Positions 17,601-25,671 of a DNA stretch of 64,000 nt are shown here, piece after piece. Position numbers and translations under genes: made by a program. The notes under the pieces are model-generated. The model was given only the letters and a program-made list of their open reading frames with translations, searched no databases and was not told where the DNA came from. Where the stretch lies: positions 434,001-498,000 of the forward strand of contig NZ_JACHGU010000001.1 in assembly GCF_014202435.1 (NCBI RefSeq). The letters run 5' to 3'. Positions within the stretch are counted from its first letter, which is position 1, and each line of letters starts with the position of its first letter. The DNA is from Pseudoxanthomonas broegbernensis (GTDB lineage Bacteria; Pseudomonadota; Gammaproteobacteria; Xanthomonadales; Xanthomonadaceae).

Positions 17601-19320
17601 CTCGCCGACGCCCGGCAACCTGGTGAACTACCTGCGCGGCCAGCCGGTGACCGGTTACCGCAACCGGAGTTCGCTGCTGGGCGACATCGTCAACTCGCAG
17701 CCGGAAATCGTGACTCCACAGGACGATTTCGGTTACGGCTACTGGAGTTACGCCGCGTCCGGCGCGCCTGAATGGCGGGCCGGGCTGGGCGGTGGCTACC
17801 GCGACTTCCTGGCCGCCAAGCGCACTGCGGGGCGAAGGATGATCTACGTGGGAGCCAATGACGGCATGCTGCATGCGTTCGACGCGGCACAGGGCTCGGG
17901 CGGTGGCGCGGAAGAGTTCGCCTTCATTCCCAATGGCTCCCTGCGGCACATGTACGAGTTGGCCAACCCCAACTACGACCACCGCTATTTCGTCGACGGC
18001 CCCATCACCGTGGGCGACGCCTCGTTCAGCGGCAGCGGCGCCGGCGACTGGCGCACGGTGCTGGTGGGGACCACGGGCGCGGGTGGCGCAGGCATCGCCG
18101 CGGGCGCCAGTGCGCGCGGTTTCGGTTCCGTATACGCCCTGGACGTCACCAACCCGGGCAGCTTCGATGCCAGCAAGGTGCTGTGGGAACTCAATGCCCA
18201 AACCGACGACGATCTCGGATTCGCGCTGGGCAAGCCCGCGATCGTGCCGGTTGCGGGTGCAGGTGCGGACGCCGCGCCGAGGTGGGTGGCCATCTTCGGC
18301 AATGGGCCGAACTCGGCCAACGGCGCCCCGGTGCTGTACGTGGTCGACCTGGCCACCGGCGCGGTGCTGTCCAGGCTCAAGCCCACATCCAGCACCTACG
18401 CCAGCCAGAATGGCCTGATGAGCGTGGCCCCAGTGGCCGTCTACAACAGCGAAGGCCTGGTGGATACCGTCTATGCCGGCGATCTGCAGGGCAACCTGTG
18501 GAAGTTCGACCTGCGCAGCGGTACCCCGTCCAGTTGGCTGGTGGCCTTCGGCGGCGCACCGCTTTTCCAGGCCGTCTACGATGGGCAGCCGCAGCCGATC
18601 ACGGGCGGCATCGAGGTCTCCAGCGGGCCGGGGGGCGGCGTCAGCGTGTTCTTCGGTACCGGCAGGTACTTCACCCAGGGCGACAACACCACGTCCTCGG
18701 TCCAGTCCTTCTACGGGATCTGGGACAACCTCAGCAGCACCCCGGTCGGCACCCGCGATTCGCTCGTTTCCCAAGGCCAGGAGGCACAGGGGATCAGCAA
18801 CGGGTACAACACCCGTGGAGTGGGTCCGCTGCCGCCCAACCCCGTCAACTACGGGACCCACCATGGCTGGTACGTGGACCTGCTCGTAGAAGGCGAGGCC
18901 GCCGGCGAGAGGTTCATCGGCACGCCCACGCTGCAGAGCGGCAAGGTGGTGTTCACCACCTACGTGCCCGCTTCCGCGATCTGTTCGGCCGGTGGCGGCG
19001 TCAACTGGATGTATGCGCTGGACCTGCTCAACGGTACGGGCAGCATGGCCGGCATCAGCCTGACGCCCGGTGGGGAGGCGGTGTGCACCGATAACTGCGG
19101 GGCCATCTCCTTGAACAAGGAGGACGCGCCGCAGGCGCCGGTGACCGGCACCAATGTATTCGTGCCCAAGCTGACCGGCTGCGACCCCGCCGACCCCGCA
19201 TGCACGGTGGATGAGTTGATCGCCGCCGAGCAATGCAGCTTCGTCCTGCGCGCCGCCGGCGCCGATCCCCTGTACCTGCCGCGTCCGTGCGGCCGCCAGT
19301 CCTGGCGCCAGGTGCGTTGA
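14689..19320 (+). CDS. pilY1: Type IV pilus tip-associated adhesin PilY1
   Basis: A 1543-residue exported protein. After an N-terminal hydrophobic segment (about 12-33) comes the PilY1 signature PLYQGAAEPPLMMMVMSRD and a calcium-type loop DLDEDGTID (73-81). A second EF-hand-like loop, DANNNGLPD, falls near residue 804. The C-terminal half is the PilC/PilY1 beta-propeller: NRSSLLGDIVNSQPEIV, MIYVGANDGMLHAFDAAQGS, FVDGPITVGDA and VYAGDLQGNLWKFDLRSG. PilY1 sits at the pilus tip and controls extension/retraction and adhesion; calcium binding regulates it in Pseudomonas. No N-terminal von Willebrand A domain is evident. It is the largest gene of the minor-pilin operon. Confidence 0.94.
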   Translation: MNGIAIPQWLRWSALGIGLAAVVGWMLSLSAAVGDYDIAQKPLYQGAAEPPLMMMVMSRDERLFTKAYSDYTDLDEDGTIDTTYTDKFDYAGYFDSFLCYEYASNQFRAVAKAEGANNHTCPGARWSGNFLNWTTMSRLDIVRHVLYGGTRSTDAATTVLERAHIPNDLHAWVKIYNDNGDFTPNSGTRSYCNSSTGADSAPIMRMATGAYSEWSSTSLYQCRTGRTAEGEPSSATDYNVRVQVCAGNNTDLHETNCRRYGTSAYKPVGLLQEYGESGSLRFGLISGSYSAPRSGGVLRRNIGRFSGNGSGCNDGNEVDLATGRFCKAAGAEGIVNTLDRFKLTQWSGWSSEILWNDCNTWGILNRQGQGGRDNLNNPGNNGQTCSAWGNPVAEMYAEALRYIAGQTRTDGFNVSGDLTGLPTGLAWKDPYKPAASGGGGNSYCASCNILLLSSSYPTFDSDEIPAAAGINAATATDAVGVAEGISGSYVVGGVGATPKGSSIATHSYLCSAKNVSGLSLVRGICPDIPSMEGSYLLAGLAHKANTTDVRSSNVPTGRPAGYRNTVTTYAVALADNLPKFEIPIGDGTVGLAPLCQSNSSGTAVATDSGWGSCFLGSVGIGPKTSTFGTRYTYGRPLAADSRSGSFSLVWEDSLYGSDFDNDVVTMITYCVGDTCDADHNPNNNGSYTGKEICWRAPTSGVCGTNRRPTVAADEALIRIENLSAYAGYTLLTGFMLSGSDNDGVHRLTRVPGNDSFKSILSGQDDPPASWTAPTVMKVKLGTSSAKQLESPLWYAAKYGGFKDANNNGLPDPGEWDSKKAGVPDNYFFARNPSKLKREIEDIFRAAVLEGATTAGGGAGSRIGDGSVTVEVGFQPGPEDNPGDWTGYLRALEVTALGGQGSVVWEASSKIPAPDARDIFMVTRSTTVNAAGTVTQAVQASPFLATNLPGANNAARLQALGVPTPVPTWLGASPTPGNLVNYLRGQPVTGYRNRSSLLGDIVNSQPEIVTPQDDFGYGYWSYAASGAPEWRAGLGGGYRDFLAAKRTAGRRMIYVGANDGMLHAFDAAQGSGGGAEEFAFIPNGSLRHMYELANPNYDHRYFVDGPITVGDASFSGSGAGDWRTVLVGTTGAGGAGIAAGASARGFGSVYALDVTNPGSFDASKVLWELNAQTDDDLGFALGKPAIVPVAGAGADAAPRWVAIFGNGPNSANGAPVLYVVDLATGAVLSRLKPTSSTYASQNGLMSVAPVAVYNSEGLVDTVYAGDLQGNLWKFDLRSGTPSSWLVAFGGAPLFQAVYDGQPQPITGGIEVSSGPGGGVSVFFGTGRYFTQGDNTTSSVQSFYGIWDNLSSTPVGTRDSLVSQGQEAQGISNGYNTRGVGPLPPNPVNYGTHHGWYVDLLVEGEAAGERFIGTPTLQSGKVVFTTYVPASAICSAGGGVNWMYALDLLNGTGSMAGISLTPGGEAVCTDNCGAISLNKEDAPQAPVTGTNVFVPKLTGCDPADPACTVDELIAAEQCSFVLRAAGADPLYLPRPCGRQSWRQVR

Positions 19321-19337
19321 TGGAAGGAAAGACCGCC

Positions 19338-19796
19338 ATGAGCAAGACCGCTTCCGCCATCCGCCCGGCCCAGCGCCCGCCGTCGTCGCGGCGGGCACGC
19401 CGGGTCCGGGGCTTCACCTTGATCGAGCTGATGATCACCGTCGTGATCGTCGCGATCCTGGTGGCCCTGGCCTATCCGGCCTACAACGACCACGTGCGCA
19501 AGGCCCGCCGCGCCCAGGCCAAGGCCGACCTGGTGGAGTACGCGCAACTCGCCGAGCGCTGGCACACCGTCAACAACACCTATGCCAGTTTCGACCCGGG
19601 CGTCACGCAGTCGCCGCGCGAAGGCTCCACCGTTTACTACGCGGTCGAGGTGAGCGACCTGGGCGCGGCCACGTTCACCATCACCGCCACTCCCCAGGGC
19701 GGGCAGACGGCCGACCGCTGCGGAACCTTGACGATCAACCAGGTCGGGGTGAGGGGCTCGGGAGACGGCACCGCGCGCAATCCCGAGTGCTTCTGA
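19338..19796 (+). CDS. pilE: Type IV pilin-like protein PilE
   Basis: A 152-residue prepilin. The leader RVRG|FTLIELMITVVIVAILVALA is textbook: cleavage after Gly25, Glu at +5, then the hydrophobic alpha-1 helix and AYPAYNDHVRKARRAQAKADLVEYAQLAERW. The C-terminal domain has a cysteine pair (DRCGTLTINQ, NPECF) forming the expected D-loop. In this genomic position PilE is usually the last minor pilin of the operon rather than the major pilin. GGAAGGAAAG at 19322-19331 favours ATG 19338; ATG 19320, overlapping the pilY1 stop as TGATG, is in frame and would add six residues. Confidence 0.9.
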   Translation: MSKTASAIRPAQRPPSSRRARRVRGFTLIELMITVVIVAILVALAYPAYNDHVRKARRAQAKADLVEYAQLAERWHTVNNTYASFDPGVTQSPREGSTVYYAVEVSDLGAATFTITATPQGGQTADRCGTLTINQVGVRGSGDGTARNPECF

Positions 19797-19806
19797 TGCC
19801 GGATGC

Positions 19807-19836
19807 TTGATGGGCGGTCCGGATCGGACCTATAAT
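19807..19836 (+). promoter_or_regulatory. Promoter of tRNA-Asn
   Basis: TTGATG (19807-19812) and a consensus TATAAT (19831-19836) are spaced by 18 bases, and the tRNA begins nine bases further on. Confidence 0.75.
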
Positions 19837-19845
19837 TCCGCCCCC

Positions 19846-19922
19846 GCCCGAATAGCTCAGCCGGTTAGAGCACTTGACTGTTAATCAGGGGGTCGTTGGT
19901 TCGAGTCCAACTTCGGGCGCCA
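19846..19922 (+). tRNA. tRNA-Asn (GTT)
   Basis: A full cloverleaf: acceptor GCCCGAA pairs with TTCGGGC, the D-arm is AGCTCAGCCGGTTAGAGC, the anticodon loop CTGTTAA carries GTT at 19880-19882, and the T-arm is GTTGGTTCGAGTCCAAC. CCA is encoded at 19920-19922. A dedicated promoter and terminator flank it, so it is a single-gene unit. Confidence 0.97.
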
Positions 19923-19930
19923 GAAAATTC

Positions 19931-19963
19931 AAGGGCTTGCGAGCGATCGCAAGCCCTTTTTTT
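19931..19963 (+). terminator. Terminator of tRNA-Asn
   Basis: A perfect 12-bp stem (AAGGGCTTGCGA and complement), a GCGA loop and a T run through 19963, beginning nine bases after the tRNA. Confidence 0.93.
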
Positions 19964-20087
19964 CTGCCCGAATGCAAATCCGGCGCCGAAAAATGCGAAC
20001 CTGGCGCGCCGCCACTTGCATGGGGAACAGGGTAAGCCGCCCACTGTCGTGACAACCTCGCGACGCGGCCCGATGCAGCATGCGGGC

Positions 20088-20330
20088 ATGAAGACCCGCG
20101 CCGACATCCATGCCGAACTGGAACGCCTCGAGCGGCGGCTCCCCCGCTTGATGGCCGAGCTGGCAGCGGACAAGGTGCTGGAGGCCTTCGCCGCCGAGGC
20201 CGAGACATTGACCCGGCGACTGCCGGCCGAGCACGAGGCCTACGTCAACCGCCAGCTCAATTGCATGCTGGCCGCGGCCGGCTTGGTGCCGGGCGAGACC
20301 GAGGGCGAACCCTGCCCGAAGGGCGGCTGA
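20088..20330 (+). CDS. Small helical hypothetical protein
   Basis: A short frame of 80 residues beginning MKTRADIHAELERLERRLP. I do not recognise a family. The composition is rich in Leu, Glu, Arg and Ala with heptad-like spacing through about residue 60, suggesting a helical or coiled-coil cytoplasmic protein, and there is no signal peptide or membrane segment. It lies 125 bases after the tRNA-Asn terminator and ahead of a convergent pseudopilin gene. Two ATGs are possible (20073 and 20088); neither has a strong ribosome site. Its codon use looks like that of neighbouring genes, supporting but not proving that it is real. Confidence 0.55.
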   Translation: MKTRADIHAELERLERRLPRLMAELAADKVLEAFAAEAETLTRRLPAEHEAYVNRQLNCMLAAAGLVPGETEGEPCPKGG

Positions 20331-20449
20331 AAGTCCTCGCGGACCGGCCGCCTTCTCGCCAGGAGACCGGCCGCCGTCCTGGCAGCCGGCACGTGCTCAT
20401 GTACGCCCCGCACGCTCGGCGCGTGCCGGAAGTGTGCGCAAGCGCTTTT

Positions 20450-20980
20450 TCAGTTTCCCGTACAGGCGCTGCCCGCGGGCGGCCTGCGCGTGCGTACCCG
20501 GCCGACGTTGTTGACGATGATCTCGCCGCCCAGTACCGGGCCGTGGCACACCTGCAGGGTGAGGTTGCTGCCGCCGCTGCGGCCGTCGGGCTGGTAGCGG
20601 ACGCGCTGCCGGCCGGCGCTGGAGCGGACCTGGACCGAGCCGGGCAGCGGCTGGCGCACGTCCCGCAGGATGTCCGCCGCGGCGAGCGGCTGGTTGCCGC
20701 GCCGCGGGTCGCGATACAGCAGCCAGCCCGCGCTCCAGTCCGGATCGTCGCGGCAGCGGCCGTCGCCCCGCGAGGGGCACAGCGTCACCGGCACGCGCTG
20801 CGTGATCGCCGTGTTGCGGGCCTGGGCCAGTTGCGCGCTGACCAGGTGCATGGCCGTGGCGATGTGCTGGCGCCGCAGGGCCTCCTGGAAGCCGGGCAGG
20901 GCCAGGCCGTAGAGGAGGGCGACGACGGCGATCACGGTCAGGCATTCGATCAGGGTGAATCCCGGCGCATCCTTGCGCAT
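20450..20980 (-). CDS. Orphan FimT/GspH-type pseudopilin
   Basis: A 176-residue prepilin-like protein on the minus strand with leader KDAPG|FTLIECLTVIAVVALLYG (cleavage after Gly7, Glu at +5) and a GspH-type body: QLAQARNTAITQRVPVTLCPS, then LQVCHGPVLGGEIIVNNVGRV. It resembles the first gene of the minor-pilin operon 8 kb away, but stands alone between a small hypothetical gene and uvrB. AAGGAT just upstream of the ATG at 20980 (read on the minus strand) is a good ribosome site. It may be an alternative tip subunit or belong to a type II-like system; position alone cannot decide. Confidence 0.88.
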   Translation of the reverse strand: MRKDAPGFTLIECLTVIAVVALLYGLALPGFQEALRRQHIATAMHLVSAQLAQARNTAITQRVPVTLCPSRGDGRCRDDPDWSAGWLLYRDPRRGNQPLAAADILRDVRQPLPGSVQVRSSAGRQRVRYQPDGRSGGSNLTLQVCHGPVLGGEIIVNNVGRVRTRRPPAGSACTGN

Positions 20981-21148
20981 GGGCGAAATCCTTTCGCTCG
21001 GGAGTGGCGACAGGATCGCGCCCGTTCCGTCGCCGCGGAATCGGCCGGTGGCTGGGCCGCCTGTAGGAATTCCCGGTACAGCATGTAGGAGGTGGCTTCA
21101 GCCGGTGGCTGCCGTGCCTCGTACCAGTTCTTCCAGGCTCCGGAGGCG

Positions 21149-21175
21149 GTCGACGACTGAAGTCGGCTCCTGCAG
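21149..21175 (+). repeat. REP-like palindrome, copy 2
   Basis: An element reading GTCGACGACTGAAGTCGGCT followed by CCTGCAG, 22 of 27 positions matching copy 1 by eye. It is the only copy of this family lying between divergent genes. Confidence 0.65.
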
Positions 21176-21200
21176 GGAGGCGGCCATGAAGCGATCGTTC

Positions 21201-21225
21201 GTAGGGGCCGGGTACGGCCGACACG
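21201..21225. repeat. Degenerate REP-like element
   Basis: GTAGGGGCCGGGTACGGCCG is an imperfect inverted repeat with the GTAGG-x-GCCG start seen in the reverse-oriented REP copy at 45280. Confidence 0.4.
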
Positions 21226-21324
21226 GCTCCTGGAGCCGCAGGACCGTACGCGCCGGCATGCCATCCGGCGGCCCTGTCCGGATGCCCGCCGTCCGGGTGA
21301 CGGCGGGCGGGCATGGGGCCTGTC

Positions 21325-21330
21325 TATACT
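21325..21330 (+). promoter_or_regulatory. Candidate -10 box for uvrB
   Basis: TATACT, 28 bases before the uvrB ATG. No LexA-type palindrome was seen near it. Confidence 0.5.
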
Positions 21331-21357
21331 GATCGGTCCCCCAAGCCGGTGCCGCCC

Positions 21358-23376
<2,019 letters not shown>

Positions 23377-23453
23377 ACCGCTCGCGCAGGGGCGTCGTCG
23401 CGCTCGGCCACGCCGGGTCGGACCAAGTCGCGACAGCCTTCCCTCCACGCATC

Positions 23454-23479
23454 GCAGGAGCGGCCTTGGCCGCGACGCC
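23454..23479 (+). repeat. Second-type REP-like palindrome
   Basis: GCAGGAGCGGCCTTGGCCGC followed by GACGCC contains a palindromic core GCGGCCTTGGCCGC between uvrB and tRNA-Val. It resembles another common class of xanthomonad intergenic repeat (GTAGGAGCGGC-GCCGCGACG). Confidence 0.5.
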
Positions 23480-23570
23480 TTTGGCGGGCATGCGGGGAAG
23501 TCCCCCTCTATTGAATCCTGGGCAAGCCCCCTCGCGCCCGAGGGCGCTCCCAGGGCGAGGGCGGCGCCGG

Positions 23571-23600
23571 TTGTGGCGGGCCCCGGCCCCACGGTAGAAT
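23571..23600 (+). promoter_or_regulatory. Promoter of tRNA-Val
   Basis: TTGTGG (23571-23576) and TAGAAT (23595-23600) are separated by 18 bases, 43 bases before the tRNA. Confidence 0.6.
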
Positions 23601-23643
23601 GCGCGCCCCTGTGGCGGGCGATCCCGCGCAGGATGCGGTTCCC

Positions 23644-23718
23644 GGGCGGTTAGCTCAGCGGTAGAGCACTACCTTGACATGGTAGGGGTCACAGGTTCGA
23701 ACCCTGTACCGCCCACCA
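23644..23718 (+). tRNA. tRNA-Val (GAC)
   Basis: A cloverleaf with acceptor GGGCGGT pairing with ACCGCCC, D-arm AGCTCAGCGGTAGAGC, anticodon stem CTACC/GGTAG and loop TTGACAT giving GAC at 23676-23678, and T-arm CACAGGTTCGAACCCTGT. CCA is encoded at 23716-23718. Confidence 0.97.
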
Positions 23719-23758
23719 CTTGAGGCGCTGGTTCCAGCGCGCTCCGTGGTTGTCCCTC

Positions 23759-23784
23759 AAAGCCGGCCGGCGCGCCGGCTTTTT
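23759..23784 (+). terminator. Terminator of tRNA-Val
   Basis: AAAGCCGGC pairs with GCCGGCTTT across a six-base loop, followed by further T residues; it starts 40 bases after the tRNA. Confidence 0.8.
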
Positions 23785-23881
23785 CGTGCCCGGCATGCGG
23801 GCATGGCGACCGCTGGCGATACCCGGATTCTGCACGATCCCAGGTCCCCTCGGCCGGCTTCGGCCGCGGTACCGATGGACG

Positions 23882-23978
23882 ATCCGATACGCACTTTATC
23901 CTTCCACGAACTCATCCATACCGTTTTCCATATCGGATGCCGGGTAAAAGTCATTGGATCGTTCTCGCATATTCACGC
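23882..23978. promoter_or_regulatory. Candidate operator region of the arabinofuranosidase gene
   Basis: ATCCGATA (23882-23889) and TATCGGAT (23931-23938) form a perfect 8-bp inverted repeat 41 bases apart. ATATCGGAT (23930-23938) resembles ATATCGAT found in both other arabinose promoters, and GCATATTCACGC (23967-23978) matches GCATATTCATGC at 27479-27490 with one difference. A role for the cluster LysR regulator is inferred. Confidence 0.4.
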
Positions 23979-24040
23979 ATGGTCCGTGGATAACCTGTCC
24001 CCCGATCCGCCACCGATCCATCCTGACGAGGAGAAGCACG

Positions 24041-25582
24041 ATGTCCCTGCGTTCGTCCCTGCTGGTCCTGTTCCTGGCGGCCGCGCCGGCCGCCGCCCAG
24101 GACGTGCTCCTCAAGGTGGAGGCCGACAAACCCGGCGCGAAGATCGACCGCCACATCTTCGGCCAGTTCGCCGAGCACCTCGGGCATGGCATCTACGAGG
24201 GCGTGTGGGTCGGCCCGGACTCGGACATCCCCAACACCCGCGGCATCCGCAACGACGTGGTCGCCGCGCTGAAGGCGATCAAGGTGCCCAACATCCGCTG
24301 GCCGGGCGGCTGCTTCGCCGACGAGTACCACTGGCGCGGTGGCATCGGCCCGAAGGAACGGCGCCGGGCGATGGTCAACACCAACTGGGGCGGGGTGATC
24401 GAGCCCAACACCTTCGGCACCCACGAGTTCTTCGACTTCATCGAGCAGGTCGGTGCCGATGCCTACGTGTCGGTCAACGTGGGTTCGGGCACTGTGCAGG
24501 AGGCGGCGGAGTGGATGGAATACATGACCGCCGTGCATCCCACCGCGCTGGCCCAGGAGCGCGTGGGCAACGGCCGCAAGGCCCCGTTCCAGGTGCCGTT
24601 CGTGGGCCTGGGCAACGAGAACTGGGGCTGTGGCGGTGCGATGTCCGCTGATTACTACGTGGACCTGATGAAGGCGTTCGCGCGCTACACGCGCAACTAC
24701 GACCCGGACCAGAAGAGCAAGCTGATCGCGGTCGGCCCGGACGGCGCCAAGACCGAGTACACCGAGGCGGTGATGAAGGCGTGGTCCGAGCGGGTGTGGA
24801 GCTGGACCATCGACGGCCTGTCGCTGCACAACTACACCCTCAACGGTTGGCCGCCCAGCGTGAAGGCCACCGGTTTCGGCGAGCCGGAGTATGCGAAGTT
24901 CATCGAGGAAACCCTCGGCATGGACACCTTGATCCGCACCCACTCGGCGATCATGGACAAGTACGACCCGGAGAAGGAAGTCGCCCTGGTGGTGGACGAG
25001 TGGGGCGCGTGGCTGGCGCCGGCCGAGGGCACCAACCCCGGATTCCTGGTCCAGCAGAATTCCATGCGCGACGCGATCCTGGCCGCGCTGAACCTCAACA
25101 TCTTCGCCCGTCACGCAGAGCGCGTGCGCGTGGCCAACATCGCGCAGATGGTCAACGTGCTGCAGGCGATGATCCTGACCGACAAGGAGCAGATGCTGCT
25201 CACGCCCACCTACCACGTGTTCCACATGTACGTGCCGTTCCAGGATGCGGCCTTCGTGCCGGTGGCGTTCGACAAGGGCCGCTATACGGTGGGCGACGTC
25301 GTCCTGCCGCGGGTGGACGCGATCGCCGCGAAGGCGGCCGACGGCACCTTGTGGGTGGCGGTGACCAACGTCGATGCCGGCCGTGCGGTGGAGGTCGGGC
25401 TGGAGGTGGCCGGGTTCGATGCGGCATCGGCACGTGGGCTGCTGCTGACCGCGCCGCGGGTGGACGCGGTCAACACCTTCGAGGCGAAGGACACGGTCGC
25501 GCCGAGGCCGGTGACGCTGTCCAACGGGCGCCTGCAACTGCCGCCGCACTCGGTGGCGGTGGTCGGGCTGAAGCCGCGCTGA
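24041..25582 (+). CDS. Exported alpha-L-arabinofuranosidase, GH51
   Basis: A 513-residue glycoside hydrolase family 51 enzyme that removes terminal alpha-L-arabinofuranose from arabinan, arabinoxylan or their oligomers with retention of configuration. An N-terminal signal peptide (SLLVLFLAAAPAAAQ, cleavage about residue 20) places it in the periplasm or outside. The catalytic pair is visible: acid/base E193 in GLGNENWGCGG and nucleophile E320 in VVDEWGAW. The substrate-site motif RWPGGCFADEYHW (86-98) is also present. GACGAGGAG at 24025-24033 sets the start. It opens the arabinose cluster and supplies L-arabinose to the transporter and oxidative pathway downstream; GH51 enzymes are often cytoplasmic, so export is worth noting. 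Confidence 0.95.
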   Translation: MSLRSSLLVLFLAAAPAAAQDVLLKVEADKPGAKIDRHIFGQFAEHLGHGIYEGVWVGPDSDIPNTRGIRNDVVAALKAIKVPNIRWPGGCFADEYHWRGGIGPKERRRAMVNTNWGGVIEPNTFGTHEFFDFIEQVGADAYVSVNVGSGTVQEAAEWMEYMTAVHPTALAQERVGNGRKAPFQVPFVGLGNENWGCGGAMSADYYVDLMKAFARYTRNYDPDQKSKLIAVGPDGAKTEYTEAVMKAWSERVWSWTIDGLSLHNYTLNGWPPSVKATGFGEPEYAKFIEETLGMDTLIRTHSAIMDKYDPEKEVALVVDEWGAWLAPAEGTNPGFLVQQNSMRDAILAALNLNIFARHAERVRVANIAQMVNVLQAMILTDKEQMLLTPTYHVFHMYVPFQDAAFVPVAFDKGRYTVGDVVLPRVDAIAAKAADGTLWVAVTNVDAGRAVEVGLEVAGFDAASARGLLLTAPRVDAVNTFEAKDTVAPRPVTLSNGRLQLPPHSVAVVGLKPR

Positions 25583-25607
25583 GGCGGCGTTTCCGGGGGT
25601 TCTCACT

Positions 25608-25660
25608 CCCTCCCTGTGGGAGGGGTGGTGCGCGCGGCCAGGGGGCCGCACGCGGCCCCC
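25608..25660. terminator. Two hairpins between convergent genes, possible bidirectional terminator
   Basis: CCCTCCC/GGGAGGG (25608-25624, TGT loop) is followed by a 9-bp stem GGGGGCCGC/GCGGCCCCC (25641-25660). Neither has a T run, so function as a terminator is inferred only from the position between converging arabinose genes. Confidence 0.35.
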
Positions 25661-25671
25661 CGGTGGTGCCG

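Larger units (their letters stand above)
20981..21357. other. Intergenic region with REP-like elements upstream of uvrB
   Basis: This 377-base gap between divergent genes holds a REP-like palindrome at 21149-21175, a second related imperfect palindrome at 21201-21225 and a candidate uvrB -10 box TATACT at 21325-21330. No coding frame, small RNA or SOS-type operator was recognised. Confidence 0.6.
23719..24040. other. Gap between tRNA-Val and the arabinofuranosidase gene
   Basis: These 322 bases begin with a terminator-like hairpin (23759-23784). The second half turns AT-rich and carries an inverted-repeat pair (23882-23938) and GCATATTCACGC (23967-23978), which recur in part in the other arabinose promoters. 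No gene was seen. Confidence 0.6.

Noticed and set aside
20981-21357. Possible LexA (SOS) operator at uvrB
   Set aside because: uvrB is SOS-controlled in some bacteria, but no CTG-N10-CAG or TTAG-TACTAA type palindrome was found near the TATACT box.
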